Origin: Streptomyces tanashiensis
GTDB taxonomy: Bacteria; Actinomycetota; Actinomycetes; Streptomycetales; Streptomycetaceae
Reading direction: 5' to 3'
DNA length: 64,000 nucleotides
NCBI RefSeq assembly: GCF_014648895.1
Contig: NZ_BMRZ01000017.1
Span: forward strand, 124,001-188,000
Position 1 is the stretch's first letter. Every line of letters begins with the position of its first letter. Below, in pieces: positions 23,896-32,944 of the stretch. The notes beneath the pieces were generated by a model, which was given only the letters and a program-made list of their open reading frames with translations, did no database searches and was not told the origin of the DNA. The position numbers and the translations under genes were made by a program.

Positions 23896-24672
23896 ATGTC
23901 CATCACGCCTGCGGCCCGTCCGGGCCGCGAACGCCGTCCTTCCCTGCTCGCCGTCCTCGACGCCGTCGACCGCGCCCCTGGGGCGGCCGCGCTGCGCGCC
24001 CGTTCCTACGAGCTCCTGGGGGTGGCGGCCGGTACCCGTCTGATCGACGTGGGCTGCGGCGGGGGTCTCGCCGTGGCGGAGGCCGGGGCTCTCGGGGCCT
24101 TCGCCTCCGGTGTCGACCGGGACGAGGAGATGATCACCGAGGCGCGCCGTCGCCACCCGGGGCACGCCTTCTCCGTCGCCGAGGCGACCGCGCTGCCCTG
24201 CGAGGACGGTGCGTGGGACGCGTACCGCGCGGACAAGGGGCTCCACGAGCTGCCCGATCCGGGCGCGGCGCTCGCGGAGGCGTACCGGGTCCTCGCGCCG
24301 GGCGGGCGGGCCGTGCTCACCGGACAGGACTGGGACACCTGCGTCCTGGACGCCGAGGACGGCTCCCTGACCCGGACGATCGTGCACGCGCGCGCCGACC
24401 TGGTCACCGGGCCCCGCGTCGCACGCCGGTTCCGCGGCCTGCTCCTGGACCACGGCTTCGACGAGGTGGAGGTGGAGGTCTCCACCGCCGTCCTCACCGA
24501 CGCCCACCGTCTTCCCCTGGTGACGGGCCTCGCGGAGTCGGCGGTTCGGACCGGGGCCGTCACCCCCGCGCAGGCGGCGGCCTGGACGGCGGACCAGAGC
24601 GAACGCGCCGCCACGAACCGCTTCTTCCTGGCGATCCCCTTCTTCACGGCCTCCGGTACCAGGGGCCGCTGA
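23896..24672 (+). CDS. SAM-dependent methyltransferase (class I)
   Basis: The 258-residue protein has the Rossmann methyltransferase motif LIDVGCGGGLAVAEAGALGA near residue 50, an acidic VDRDEEMITEA, and the post-motif FSVAEATALPCEDGAWDAY, as in UbiE/BioC-like enzymes that methylate small molecules. The substrate is unknown. It is divergent from a MerR regulator gene with almost no spacer, which suggests direct control by it. Confidence 0.88.
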   Translation: MSITPAARPGRERRPSLLAVLDAVDRAPGAAALRARSYELLGVAAGTRLIDVGCGGGLAVAEAGALGAFASGVDRDEEMITEARRRHPGHAFSVAEATALPCEDGAWDAYRADKGLHELPDPGAALAEAYRVLAPGGRAVLTGQDWDTCVLDAEDGSLTRTIVHARADLVTGPRVARRFRGLLLDHGFDEVEVEVSTAVLTDAHRLPLVTGLAESAVRTGAVTPAQAAAWTADQSERAATNRFFLAIPFFTASGTRGR

Positions 24673-24756
24673 ACTTCCGTACGCGGCCCGGGAATAGGGT
24701 GTCGCCGCCGCGACGGACGTCCCCCGTGCGGCTCGGTCGCCCGGAAGGAGCCAGTC

Positions 24757-25179
24757 GTGGGCAAGCCCGATGGCCAGGAACTCCCGTTTCTCCTGGAGGA
24801 CTCCGCCCCCGCGTGGGCCCGGCACAGCGGCGGACCGGGGCACGACGGGCCCGATTGGGAGGCGACGGACCTCGACCGGGCGGTGGCCTATTACGAGGCG
24901 CTCTCCCCGACGGCGCGGATGATCTTCGACCACCTGCGGGCCACCCCCGGCCGCCGGGTCTCCTGCGACGAGCTCGTGCGGCGCTTCGGGCTCAACCCCG
25001 ACGGCACCAAGAACAACCCCAACGTCGTGGCCGGCCACATGAACACCACCGGCCGCGCCCGGAAGGAGTCCGGGCGCCGGTACCCCTTCTTCTGGTGGGC
25101 GGGCAAGGACGGGGTGGGCGCCACCTACGCGGTGCGGCGGTCCGTCGCCGAGATCTTCGAGTCGGCGCTGAAGGCGTAG
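24757..25179 (+). CDS. DUF6416-like small protein with winged-helix-like region
   Basis: The 140-residue protein contains AVAYYEALSPTARMIFDHLRATPGRRVSCDELVRRFGL followed by GHMNTTGRARKESGRRYPFFWW. It looks like a winged helix with a basic patch and matches actinobacterial DUF6416. It may bind nucleic acid. The GTG at 24757 follows GGAAGGAG. It appears monocistronic. Confidence 0.75.
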   Translation: MGKPDGQELPFLLEDSAPAWARHSGGPGHDGPDWEATDLDRAVAYYEALSPTARMIFDHLRATPGRRVSCDELVRRFGLNPDGTKNNPNVVAGHMNTTGRARKESGRRYPFFWWAGKDGVGATYAVRRSVAEIFESALKA

Positions 25180-25260
25180 CGCGCCGGGCAGGACCTCACG
25201 CCCCGGGCTGCGGGCGTCCGACGCGAGGCCCTCCCATAGCCGGATCGTTAGGCTTCTCTC

Positions 25261-26205
25261 ATGAGGCATAAGGATTCCGATGGCATCGAGGGCGGCGGCG
25301 CGGCCCAGCCCGTGGCCGATCTCAACCTGCTGCGGACCTTCCTGGCGGTCCACCGCTCCGGTTCCTTCACCGCCGCCGCCGGGCTGCTCGGCCTGTCGCA
25401 GCCGACCGTGACCACCCAGATCCGCGCCCTGGAGCGGCAGACGGGCCGCGAGCTCTTCGAGCGGCTGCCGCGCGGCGTCGCCCCGACCCCCGTCGCCCAC
25501 GACCTCGCGGCCAGGGTCGCCGGGCCCCTCGACGCGCTCGCCGCCGTGACCGGGCACGAGGCGGCGCCCCACGAGCGGGCCGCTCCCGTCCACCTGGCGG
25601 GCCCGGCGGAGCTGCTCTGCACGCGCGTCCTGCCCGCGCTCGCCCCGCTGACGGCCGGAGGCGTGCGGCTGAGGGTCGGCCCGGGGCTGACCGAGCCGCT
25701 CCTCGACGAACTGCGCGCGGGCCGGCACGACCTGGTGATCGCGACCTTCCGGCCGCGCGGGCGGGCGCTGGCCTCCGTGCCGCTCACCGACGAGGAGTTC
25801 GTCCTGGTCGCGGCCCCCGTGTGGGCCGACCGGGTCAAGGAGCGGCTCGCGCTGGAGGGACCGGCGGCTCTGCACCCCGTCCCCCTGGTCACGTACGCCG
25901 AGGATCTGCCGATCGCCCGCCGCTACTGGCGTCACGTCTTCGGGGCGCGGCTGTCCTGCCCCGCGGCCGTGACCGTGCCCGATCTGCGCGGGGTCCTCGC
26001 CGCGGTCGTCGCCGGAGCGGGGTTCAGCGTCCTGCCGCGCTACCTCTGCCAGGCCGAACTCGCCTCCGGCGCCCTCGTACCGCTGCACGAACCGGAGGAC
26101 CCGCCGATCAACACCGCTTACCTCGTCCAGCGCCCGGGCCGCCCCGACAACCCCGACGTCACCCGGGTACGGGACCTGCTGATCGAGGCCGCCCGGGCCT
26201 GGTGA
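25261..26205 (+). CDS. LysR family transcriptional regulator
   Basis: The 314-residue protein has a LysR helix-turn-helix at about 20-75 (LNLLRTFLAVHRSGSFTAAAGLLGLSQPTVTTQIRALERQTG) and a substrate-binding domain ending in the usual GAGFSVLPRYLC. No ribosome site precedes the ATG, which hints at a leaderless mRNA. The downstream gene is 39 bases away on the same strand; the true target is not evident. Confidence 0.92.
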   Translation: MRHKDSDGIEGGGAAQPVADLNLLRTFLAVHRSGSFTAAAGLLGLSQPTVTTQIRALERQTGRELFERLPRGVAPTPVAHDLAARVAGPLDALAAVTGHEAAPHERAAPVHLAGPAELLCTRVLPALAPLTAGGVRLRVGPGLTEPLLDELRAGRHDLVIATFRPRGRALASVPLTDEEFVLVAAPVWADRVKERLALEGPAALHPVPLVTYAEDLPIARRYWRHVFGARLSCPAAVTVPDLRGVLAAVVAGAGFSVLPRYLCQAELASGALVPLHEPEDPPINTAYLVQRPGRPDNPDVTRVRDLLIEAARAW

Positions 26206-26244
26206 CCCGGGAGGGCGCCCGATCGCCCCTGCTATAACCGGAAC

Positions 26245-26607
26245 ATGATCTACCACGTGGTGACGTCCGCCGAATGGTCCGCCCTGCCGGAGGAGCCGTA
26301 CAAGCCCGCCTCCCTCGCGGAGGAGGGCTTCGTGCACTGCTCCCCCGACGAGGCGACCACGCTCGCCGTCGTCAACGCCTTCTACCGCGGCGCCCCCAGG
26401 CCGCTCCTGGCGCTCCTGCTCGACGAGAGCCGGCTCACGGCCCGGACGGAGTGGGAGGCCGCCGTGCCGACCCCGCCGCCCGGCGTCACCGAGGGCACGC
26501 TCTTCCCGCACGTCTTCGGACCGGTCGACCGCGCCGCCGTCGACGAGGTCCTGGAGGTCGTCTGGGACGGGGTCGGCCGGGCCACGGGGCTGGCGAAGCG
26601 GGCCTGA
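26245..26607 (+). CDS. DUF952 family protein
   Basis: The 120-residue protein begins MIYHVVTSAEWSALPEEPYKPASLAEEGFVHCSPDEATTLAV, the pattern of DUF952 proteins, which have an ADP-ribosyltransferase-like fold (HVF in FPHVFGPVDRAAV). The catalytic role is unproven. It lies 39 bases after the LysR gene and may be cotranscribed with it. Confidence 0.85.
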   Translation: MIYHVVTSAEWSALPEEPYKPASLAEEGFVHCSPDEATTLAVVNAFYRGAPRPLLALLLDESRLTARTEWEAAVPTPPPGVTEGTLFPHVFGPVDRAAVDEVLEVVWDGVGRATGLAKRA

Positions 26608-26843
26608 CCAGCCGTCATCCCTCTCGGACGGAGTACCTCGCCGGGTGCCGGCCGAATCCGGCCGCGTACCAGGCACCGCGCCGGACGCGCCGACCCGTGA
26701 CGACCCGCCCTGGGCCACGGAGGCGCCGTCGCCGTGTGCGGTTCCTCCCGCTCTCGGCTAGACCTGGATCACAGGGTGTCGGCCGGCCCGCCGGAAGCCA
26801 CTCGTCCGGCGTCACTTGCCGCCCACCACCCGGGAGGAAGTCG

Positions 26844-28313
26844 ATGATCACCCGTCGCCGTGTGCTCGGCGGGGCTCTCGCCGCCGCAGGTCTGCCGCTC
26901 CTCGCCCCCGGCTCATTCGCCGGGGGCGAGGCGCACGCGGCGGGAGCCCTGCCCCAGGCCGGCCCCCACCGCGCACCCGCCCCCGTGCCGCCCGCGTTCA
27001 GCACGGCCATGCCGGTCCCGCCCGTGCTGCGCCCCCTCACCTCGACGGGGAACGCGGACTTCTACGAGCTGACCATCCGGAAGGCCACGGCCCGGATCCT
27101 CCCGGGCATCGCCACCGAGGTCCTGACCTACGACGGGCACTTCCCGGGCCCCGTGATCCACGCGCGCTCCGGGCGCCGGGTCCTCGTCCGTCACCGCAAC
27201 GGCCTCGACATGCCGGTCTCCGTCCACCTGCACGGCGCGAGCGTCCCGCCCTCCTCCGACGGCAACCCGATGGACGTCTTCGCTCCGGGCACCTCGCGGA
27301 CCTACGTGTACACCAACCGGCAGCCCCACGCCTCGCTCTGGTTCCACGACCACGCCCACCACATGGAGGCCGAGCACGTCTACCGGGGGCTCTCCGGCAC
27401 CTATCTGCTCACCGACGCCCTCGAACAGCGTCTTCCGCTGCCGAAGGGCCGGTACGACGTCCCCCTCACGATCCGCGACGCCCGCTTCGACGAGCACGGG
27501 CAGCTGGCGTACACGATGTCCGACCGCAACCGCACCACCATCCTCGCCAACGGCGCCCCCACCCCCTTCTTCGAGGTCGCGGCCCGCAAGTACCGCCTCC
27601 GTCTGCTCAACGGCTCCAACCTGCGCCTCTTCGCGCTGAGCCTGTCCGACGGCACTCCGCTCATCCAGATAGCCTCGGACGGCGGACTGCTCGAACGCCC
27701 CGTCGCCGTGCCCGTCCTCACGCTCTCCCCCGGCGAACGCGCCGACGTGGTCGTCGACTTCTCCCGCCACCCCGTCGGCACCCGGCTGGTGCTCACGAAC
27801 AGCGGCCCCGGGCGGCCCGAGCAGGTCGGCAAGGTCCTCCGCTTCGACGTCGTGCGCACCGCGGACGACCCCAGCCGCGTGCCCGAGGTGCTGCGCACCC
27901 TGCCGCCCGCCGCCGCCCTGCCCGCCGCCGCCGTCACCCGCCACATCGAGCTCAGCATGGACGAGGACGGGCGCCCCGATCCCCGTGGGTTCATCAACGG
28001 GCAGCTGTACGACCCCGATCGCGTCGACACCACCGTGGCCTTCGGGTCGTCCGAGATCTGGAACGTCACCAACACCAACAGGCGCATCGCGCACAACTTC
28101 CATCTGCACCTGGTCCAGTTCCGCGTCCTGGAACGCGGCGGACGGCCCGCGGGCCCGACCGAGGCGGGTCTGAAGGACACGGTCCGGGTGATGCCGGGCG
28201 AGACGGTGAAACTGCACGTGACCTTCGACGGCTTCCGGGGCGACTACGTGTACCACTGCCACATGCTCGACCACTCGGCCATGGGCATGATGGCCACGTT
28301 CCGGGTCCGGTGA
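26844..28313 (+). CDS. Tat-exported multicopper oxidase
   Basis: The 489-residue protein has a twin-arginine signal (ITRRRVLGGALAAAGLPLLAPG) and three cupredoxin domains. Copper ligands are in HLHGASVPPSSDG, WFHDHAHHMEAEHVYRGLSG, HNFHLHLVQF and the C-terminal HCHMLDHSAMGMM, which covers type 1, 2 and 3 sites. It oxidises phenols, metals or bilirubin-like compounds, as CotA and CueO relatives do; the natural substrate is unknown. GGGAGGAAG precedes the ATG. The 236 bases upstream hold no gene. Confidence 0.93.
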   Translation: MITRRRVLGGALAAAGLPLLAPGSFAGGEAHAAGALPQAGPHRAPAPVPPAFSTAMPVPPVLRPLTSTGNADFYELTIRKATARILPGIATEVLTYDGHFPGPVIHARSGRRVLVRHRNGLDMPVSVHLHGASVPPSSDGNPMDVFAPGTSRTYVYTNRQPHASLWFHDHAHHMEAEHVYRGLSGTYLLTDALEQRLPLPKGRYDVPLTIRDARFDEHGQLAYTMSDRNRTTILANGAPTPFFEVAARKYRLRLLNGSNLRLFALSLSDGTPLIQIASDGGLLERPVAVPVLTLSPGERADVVVDFSRHPVGTRLVLTNSGPGRPEQVGKVLRFDVVRTADDPSRVPEVLRTLPPAAALPAAAVTRHIELSMDEDGRPDPRGFINGQLYDPDRVDTTVAFGSSEIWNVTNTNRRIAHNFHLHLVQFRVLERGGRPAGPTEAGLKDTVRVMPGETVKLHVTFDGFRGDYVYHCHMLDHSAMGMMATFRVR

Positions 28314-28350
28314 GGCACCGCCCGCCCCCGCCGGCCGCGCACGAGTCGGA

Positions 28351-28749
28351 TCAGCCGCTCTCGGCGATCCGCTTCAGCGCCGCCAGGCGACGGTCCCACT
28401 CGGAGGCGAGGGCCGACATCCAGCGGGCCGTCGCGTCCAGGGCGTCCGGGCGGACCGCGTAGCGGACCTCCCGGCCGACCCGGGCCGCCGTGACCAGTCC
28501 GGCCGCGTCGAGGACGGCGAGGTGCTTGACGATCGCCTGGCGCGAGACCGGCAGCCGGACCGCGAGGGAGGTCGCGGTGGCCTCGCCCTGCTCCGCGATC
28601 AGGTCGAGCAGGGCGCGCCGCGTCGGGTCGGCGAGAGCTCCGAAGACACGGTCGGCCGGGTCCCGGACCGGGTCCTCCGCCGCGCCGCCCCGGCCCCGAG
28701 CCAAATCCTCCGCCGCGTCGGCCCGGTGCCGGGCGGGGTCCTCCGTCAC
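28351..28749 (-). CDS. ArsR family transcriptional regulator
   Basis: The 132-residue protein has a winged helix at about 33-110 (VFGALADPTRRALLDLIAEQGEATATSLAVRLPVSRQAIVKHLAVLDAAGLV). No metal-site cysteines are visible. Its GTG start overlaps the stop of the SRPBCC gene as GTGA, so it is the second gene of a coupled pair. It probably binds the two GCAACC/GGTTGC sites upstream of the pair. Confidence 0.9.
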   Translation of the reverse strand: MTEDPARHRADAAEDLARGRGGAAEDPVRDPADRVFGALADPTRRALLDLIAEQGEATATSLAVRLPVSRQAIVKHLAVLDAAGLVTAARVGREVRYAVRPDALDATARWMSALASEWDRRLAALKRIAESG

Positions 28750-29192
28750 GAGGGCGACTGTTCGGCGCGCTTCTTAAAGGCGTCGAACACCTGGGGCCAG
28801 CCGCCCGAGTTGTCCCGTACCGCCTTGGCCCGCAGCTCCTCCGAGCCCGCCAGCGAGGCGAAGCCGCTCTCGACGACCTTGAGCCGGGTGCCGGCACCCT
28901 CCTGGGTGAGGGTGAACTCGACCAGGGTGCTGTTGCCGTCGGTCAGCGCCTCGCCGGGGAACGCGCTGGCCCAGCGGTAGGCGAGACGGGTGGGCGGCTC
29001 GACCTTCTCGACCCGTACGGGGAAGTCCCCGTACTCCGCGTTGCGCGCCACCATGGTCTCGCCCTCCCGGGCCACGGTCCCGGCCAGGCTCGCCTCGTCG
29101 GCCACCCAGAAGCCGGGCTGGGCGACCAGGGTCCACACCCGCTCCAGGGGCGCGTCGATCTGGATCTCGCGTTCGATCCGGTCCTCGGTCAT
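28746..29192 (-). CDS. SRPBCC (AHSA1-like) domain protein
   Basis: The 148-residue protein is a START/Bet v1-like fold: REIQIDAPLERVWTLVAQPGFW, then FPVRVEKVEPPTRLAYRWASAF and VEFTLTQEGAGTRLKVVESGF. Such proteins bind hydrophobic ligands. It is the first gene of a coupled pair with ArsR, a widespread pairing, although ArsR more often comes first. The ATG at 29192 has AGAGGA upstream. Confidence 0.88.
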   Translation of the reverse strand: MTEDRIEREIQIDAPLERVWTLVAQPGFWVADEASLAGTVAREGETMVARNAEYGDFPVRVEKVEPPTRLAYRWASAFPGEALTDGNSTLVEFTLTQEGAGTRLKVVESGFASLAGSEELRAKAVRDNSGGWPQVFDAFKKRAEQSPS

Positions 29193-29246
29193 GAGGGAAT
29201 CCTCTCCGCGTGGTGCGGTCGCCGACGGGTCCGCCGACGCATTACC

Positions 29247-29300
29247 GCAACCCCAGAGTTGCACATCGACCCGCGAGGAGCAACCGGAAGGTTGCACATC
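29247..29300. promoter_or_regulatory. two GCAACC-N4-RGTTGC(ACATC) operator candidates
   Basis: GCAACC-GGAA-GGTTGC is a perfect inverted repeat at 29280-29295. A near-copy with one arm mismatch lies at 29247-29262. Both are followed by ACATC and they are 33 bases apart, three helical turns. The region is the divergent promoter of the SRPBCC-ArsR pair and the FAD oxidoreductase gene, so ArsR may control both directions. Confidence 0.6.
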
Positions 29301-29384
29301 ACGGGCTCGCGGGGCCCGCACGGCAGGGGCAGACTGAAGAGGTAGCGCGGCCGGCAGGCAGGGGTGCCCAGGAGGAGAGTGGTC

Positions 29385-30773
29385 ATGGGCGGCACGGCGG
29401 TGGAGACCCTGCGCGAGTTGCTGCGCGGCGAGGTGATCGGCCCGGAGGACGCGGGGTACGACGAGGCCCGCCAGATCTACAACGCGATGATCGACCGCCG
29501 GCCGGCCGTCATCGCGCGGTGCGCGGACACCACGGACGTACGGGCGGCGGTACGGTACGCCCGGGAGAGCGGCATGGACCTGGCGGTCCGCGGCGGCGGG
29601 CACAGCGGCGGCGGCCTGTGTCTGATCGACGGCTCACTGATGATCGACCTGTCCGCCATCCGCTGGGTACGGGTGGATCCCGGGGCGCGGACCGCCCTGG
29701 TGGGCGGCGGAAGCCAGCTCGGGGACCTGGACCACGAGGCGCACGGCTTCGGGCTCGCGACACCCGCAGGGATCATGTCGACGACCGGGGTCGGCGGGCT
29801 GACACTGGGCGGCGGCCACGGGCACCTGACGCGCGCGTACGGGCTGACCATCGACAACCTCCTCGCGGCGGACGTGGTCCTCGCGGACGGCTCGGTCGTC
29901 ACCGCGTCGGCGGACGAACACCCCGATCTCTACTGGGCGTTGCGCGGCGGCGGCGGCAACTTCGGCGTGGCGACCTCCTTCACGTACGCCCTGCACCCGG
30001 TGGACACCGTCGGGCTCGCCGTCACCCTATGGGAACCGGAGCACATCGGCGCGGTGCTGCGCTGGTACCGGGAGTTCCTGCCGGCGGCGCCGCAGGAGCT
30101 GAACGGCTTCTTCGCCGTTCTGACGGTCGCGCCCGGACCGCCGTTCCCGGAGGAGATCCACGGCAGGAAGATGTGCGGCGTGGTGTGGTGCACCACGGGC
30201 GCGACGGACGAGGAGAGCCTTGCGAAGACGTTCGCGGCCGTCGCCGATCCGGCCCCGCCCGCCTTCCACTTCGCGGCGCCGATGCCGTACCCGGCCGTCC
30301 AGGCCATGTTCGACGAGCTGATCCCGAAGGGCCTCCAGTGGTACTGGCGCGGCGACTTCTTCGACCGCGTCACGGACGAGGCGATCGACGTGCACGGCAC
30401 CTTCCTGGAGAACCTCCCCACCCCGCTGTCGACGATGCACCTCTACCCCGTCGACGCCGCGGCCCACCGCGTGGGTCCCATGGACACGGCCTGGGCCTAC
30501 CGGGACGCGATCTGGTCGGGCGTGATCGGCGGCATCAGCCCCGAGCCGTCCGACGCGGAGGCGATCCGCACCTGGGCGGTGGACTACTGGGAGGCCCTGC
30601 ACCCGCAGTCGATGGGCGGGGCGTACGTCAACTTCCTCGGCGCGGACGAGGAGGGCGAGCGCGTCCGGGCCACGTACCGCGGTCACTACGACCGGCTGGC
30701 CGAGGTGAAGCGGACGTACGACCCGGACAACGTCTTCCACCACAACCAGAACATCGCCCCGGCGAAGAGCTAG
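29385..30773 (+). CDS. FAD-linked oxidoreductase, berberine-bridge type
   Basis: The 462-residue protein has the PCMH FAD domain with VRGGGHSGGG, whose histidine near residue 73 is the usual covalent FAD site. LATPAGIMSTTGVGGLTLGGGHGHLTRAYGLTIDNLLAADVV follows, and the C-terminal BBE segment ends RTYDPDNVFHHNQNI. It is predicted to oxidise an alcohol or sugar-like substrate with oxygen. AGGAGG precedes the ATG at 29385. It shares its promoter region with an ArsR-controlled pair. Confidence 0.9.
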   Translation: MGGTAVETLRELLRGEVIGPEDAGYDEARQIYNAMIDRRPAVIARCADTTDVRAAVRYARESGMDLAVRGGGHSGGGLCLIDGSLMIDLSAIRWVRVDPGARTALVGGGSQLGDLDHEAHGFGLATPAGIMSTTGVGGLTLGGGHGHLTRAYGLTIDNLLAADVVLADGSVVTASADEHPDLYWALRGGGGNFGVATSFTYALHPVDTVGLAVTLWEPEHIGAVLRWYREFLPAAPQELNGFFAVLTVAPGPPFPEEIHGRKMCGVVWCTTGATDEESLAKTFAAVADPAPPAFHFAAPMPYPAVQAMFDELIPKGLQWYWRGDFFDRVTDEAIDVHGTFLENLPTPLSTMHLYPVDAAAHRVGPMDTAWAYRDAIWSGVIGGISPEPSDAEAIRTWAVDYWEALHPQSMGGAYVNFLGADEEGERVRATYRGHYDRLAEVKRTYDPDNVFHHNQNIAPAKS

Positions 30774-30797
30774 GAAGCGAGGCGGGCCGAGGCCGTT

Positions 30798-31277
30798 TCA
30801 GTCGCCGTCGGACCCCATCGACCGCATGGCCTCCGCGACCCGCTTCTCCATCTCCTCCGGAGAGACGTCCTCGACGTGCGTGGCGAGGTTCCAGCGGTGG
30901 CCGAAGGGGTCCTCCAGCTGCCCGGTGCGGTCGCCGTAGAACTCGTTCTTCACCGGCGACAGCTCCTTGGCACCCCGGGAGAGCGCCTCGGCGAAGACCG
31001 CGTCGACGTCCTCCACGTACACGTGCAGGGTGACGGGCGTGCCGCCCACCGCCTTCGGGGAGCGGAAGTTCATGTCCGGGAACTCGTCCGCGAGCATGAT
31101 GAGCGCGTTCCCGAGCTCCAGCTCGGCATGGCCGATGGTGCCGTCGGGCGCCGGCATCCTCATCCGCTCGGTCGCGCCGAGCACGGAGACGTAGAAGTCG
31201 ATGGCCGCCGCGGCTCCGTCGACGCAGAGGTACGGCGTGACGCGCGGATATCCCTCGGGGATGGGCTTGACGGTCAC
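30798..31277 (-). CDS. VOC (glyoxalase/PhnB-like) family protein
   Basis: The 159-residue protein has the PhnB-like pattern VTPYLCVDGAAAAIDFYVSVLGATERMRMP, GHAELELGNALIMLADEFPD and DPFGHRWNLATHVEDVSPEEM. VOC proteins bind a metal and act on diverse small molecules; the substrate is unknown. GGGAGA precedes the GTG at 31277. It is convergent with the FAD oxidoreductase gene. Confidence 0.87.
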   Translation of the reverse strand: MTVKPIPEGYPRVTPYLCVDGAAAAIDFYVSVLGATERMRMPAPDGTIGHAELELGNALIMLADEFPDMNFRSPKAVGGTPVTLHVYVEDVDAVFAEALSRGAKELSPVKNEFYGDRTGQLEDPFGHRWNLATHVEDVSPEEMEKRVAEAMRSMGSDGD

Positions 31278-31741
31278 CGGTCTCCCGCCTTTCCGAACAG
31301 GGGCGATCGACGCCGACCGCCGCGTGCGACCACTGATATCCCGAACCCGCGGGCCGCGCTCCGGCGCCGCGCGGCGGCCGGGTGCCGAATGCCCTGAAGG
31401 GCCGACCGCCGGCCGACTCCGGAAGGGTCGGCTCGGCCGTGCTGCGAGCCCGGCTCCCGGGACGGCTCCTTGGCCGTGAGACCGACAGCGGTACGGGCCA
31501 CCCCGTGGGGTCGTGGAGATTCTCGACAGTTCCGAACTGCTTGGCGCCATCACGACCCAGCCCCTGAACTGTGCTTTCACGGCCGTTCGGCAGTCCACGG
31601 AGACAAGCCGGCGCCACAGGACACCAAGAAAGGGTCGCGATGGCGCCATTTATGCGCCATGATGGCACCACAAGCGGCACGCTCGGCCTCGCAGGCCGTG
31701 GGCGCCCGCTTCAGGGGACGAGTCATCGACGGGGGCGGATC
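31278..31741. other. 464-base intergenic region with TGGCGCCAT words
   Basis: I see no supported gene here. TGGCGCCAT occurs at 31542-31550 and at 31641-31649, the latter inside the perfect palindrome ATGGCGCCAT (31640-31649). The related words ATGCGCCAT and ATGGCACCA follow within 25 bases. This could be the promoter and operator zone of the GtrA-like gene. Confidence 0.35.
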
Positions 31742-32260
31742 ATGGACACAGCGCAGAACTGGGAGCAGGCGGCGCCCGGGGCCTTCACCGCCTTCGCCCG
31801 CTTCGTGCTCTGCGGCGGCGGGATCGGCATCGCCTCCAGCTTCGCGGTGACGGCCCTCGGCACCTGGATCCCCTGGGTCCTGGCCAACGCCCTGATCACC
31901 GTGGTCTCCACGCTCCTCGCCACCGAACTGCACGCCCGCTTCACCTTCGGCTCGGGCGGGCGGGCGACCTGGCGCCAGCATGGGGAGTCGGCCGGAGCCG
32001 CGGCGATCGGATACGCGGTGACCTGCGTGGCCATGCTCGCGCTGCACCTGCTGGTGGCGACGCCCGGTGCGGTGTTCGAGCAGGTCGTCTACCTCTCGGC
32101 CTCCGCCCTCACCGGTGTGGCACGGTTCGCGGTGCTGCGTCTCGTCGTCTTCGCACGGAACCGCTCGCGGGCCGCCACCCGCACCGCCGTCCCCCTTCCC
32201 GCGACCATGGCCCGCACCTCGCCCGCGCCCGCCCCGACGGATCTCTGCCGCGCCGCGTGA
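31742..32260 (+). CDS. GtrA-like four-helix membrane protein
   Basis: The 172-residue protein has four hydrophobic helices (FARFVLCGGGIGIASSFAVTAL, WVLANALITVVSTLLATEL, AAAIGYAVTCVAMLALHLLV, VVYLSASALTGVARFAVLRL) and the family pattern HARFTFGSG. GtrA-like proteins are thought to help flip or transport lipid-linked sugars in envelope polysaccharide synthesis. No glycosyltransferase is adjacent, so its partner is unknown. Confidence 0.82.
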   Translation: MDTAQNWEQAAPGAFTAFARFVLCGGGIGIASSFAVTALGTWIPWVLANALITVVSTLLATELHARFTFGSGGRATWRQHGESAGAAAIGYAVTCVAMLALHLLVATPGAVFEQVVYLSASALTGVARFAVLRLVVFARNRSRAATRTAVPLPATMARTSPAPAPTDLCRAA

Positions 32261-32318
32261 CGCCGAGCGGGCACCGCGTACAGTGGGGCCCGGCGCGGCG
32301 TGATCACGAGGAGTATCT

Positions 32319-32891
32319 GTGACCGCGGTCAGCCTTGAGCACACCACCGTCCCCGCCGACACCGGCGAAGTGACCCTCCTGATAGCCCGCCGGGTGGAGC
32401 CCGGCCACGAAGCCGCCTTCGAGCGCTGGGCGCAGGGGATCCTCGACACGGCGGCCGGCTTCCCCGGCCACCTCGGATACGGGCTCTTCCGGTCCTCCGG
32501 CGGCGACGCCCCCTGGTTCCTCGTCCACCGTTTCCGGAACGCGGAGGCCTGCCGGGCCTGGCAGGAATCCCCCGAGCGGGCCGCCTGGTTCGCCGACTGC
32601 CAGGGTCACCACCACACCGAGATCGCGCGGCGCACCCTCACCGGCATGGAGACCTGGTTCGCCGAGCCGGGCTCGACACGGCCGGCGCCGCCCCGGTGGA
32701 AGATGGCGATCAGCGCGACCCTGGCGATCTACCCCATCTCCGTGCTCGGCGCCCTCTTCCTCACCCCGCACCTCACCGCGCTCCCCGTCCTGCTCAGCAG
32801 CGCCGTCGTCGCCGGGGTCTTCAACGTCCTGATGACGTACGTGGCGATGCCCGCGGTGAGCAGACTCCTGCGCGGCTGGCTCACCCCGTAG
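32319..32891 (+). CDS. antibiotic biosynthesis monooxygenase (ABM) domain membrane protein
   Basis: The 190-residue protein has an N-terminal ABM ferredoxin-like domain (VTLLIARRVEPGHEAAFERWAQGILDTAAGFPGHLGYGLF, FLVHRFRNAEACRAWQESPER). Two C-terminal membrane helices follow (MAISATLAIYPISVLGALFL and LLSSAVVAGVFNVLMTYVAM). The family with this shape is common in actinobacteria and has no proven reaction. GAGGAG precedes the GTG at 32319. Confidence 0.87.
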   Translation: MTAVSLEHTTVPADTGEVTLLIARRVEPGHEAAFERWAQGILDTAAGFPGHLGYGLFRSSGGDAPWFLVHRFRNAEACRAWQESPERAAWFADCQGHHHTEIARRTLTGMETWFAEPGSTRPAPPRWKMAISATLAIYPISVLGALFLTPHLTALPVLLSSAVVAGVFNVLMTYVAMPAVSRLLRGWLTP

Positions 32892-32944
32892 CGCCGGCCA
32901 CGCCCCGGGGCCCCTCGGATGCCGACGCCCTCGACGGAAACCCC

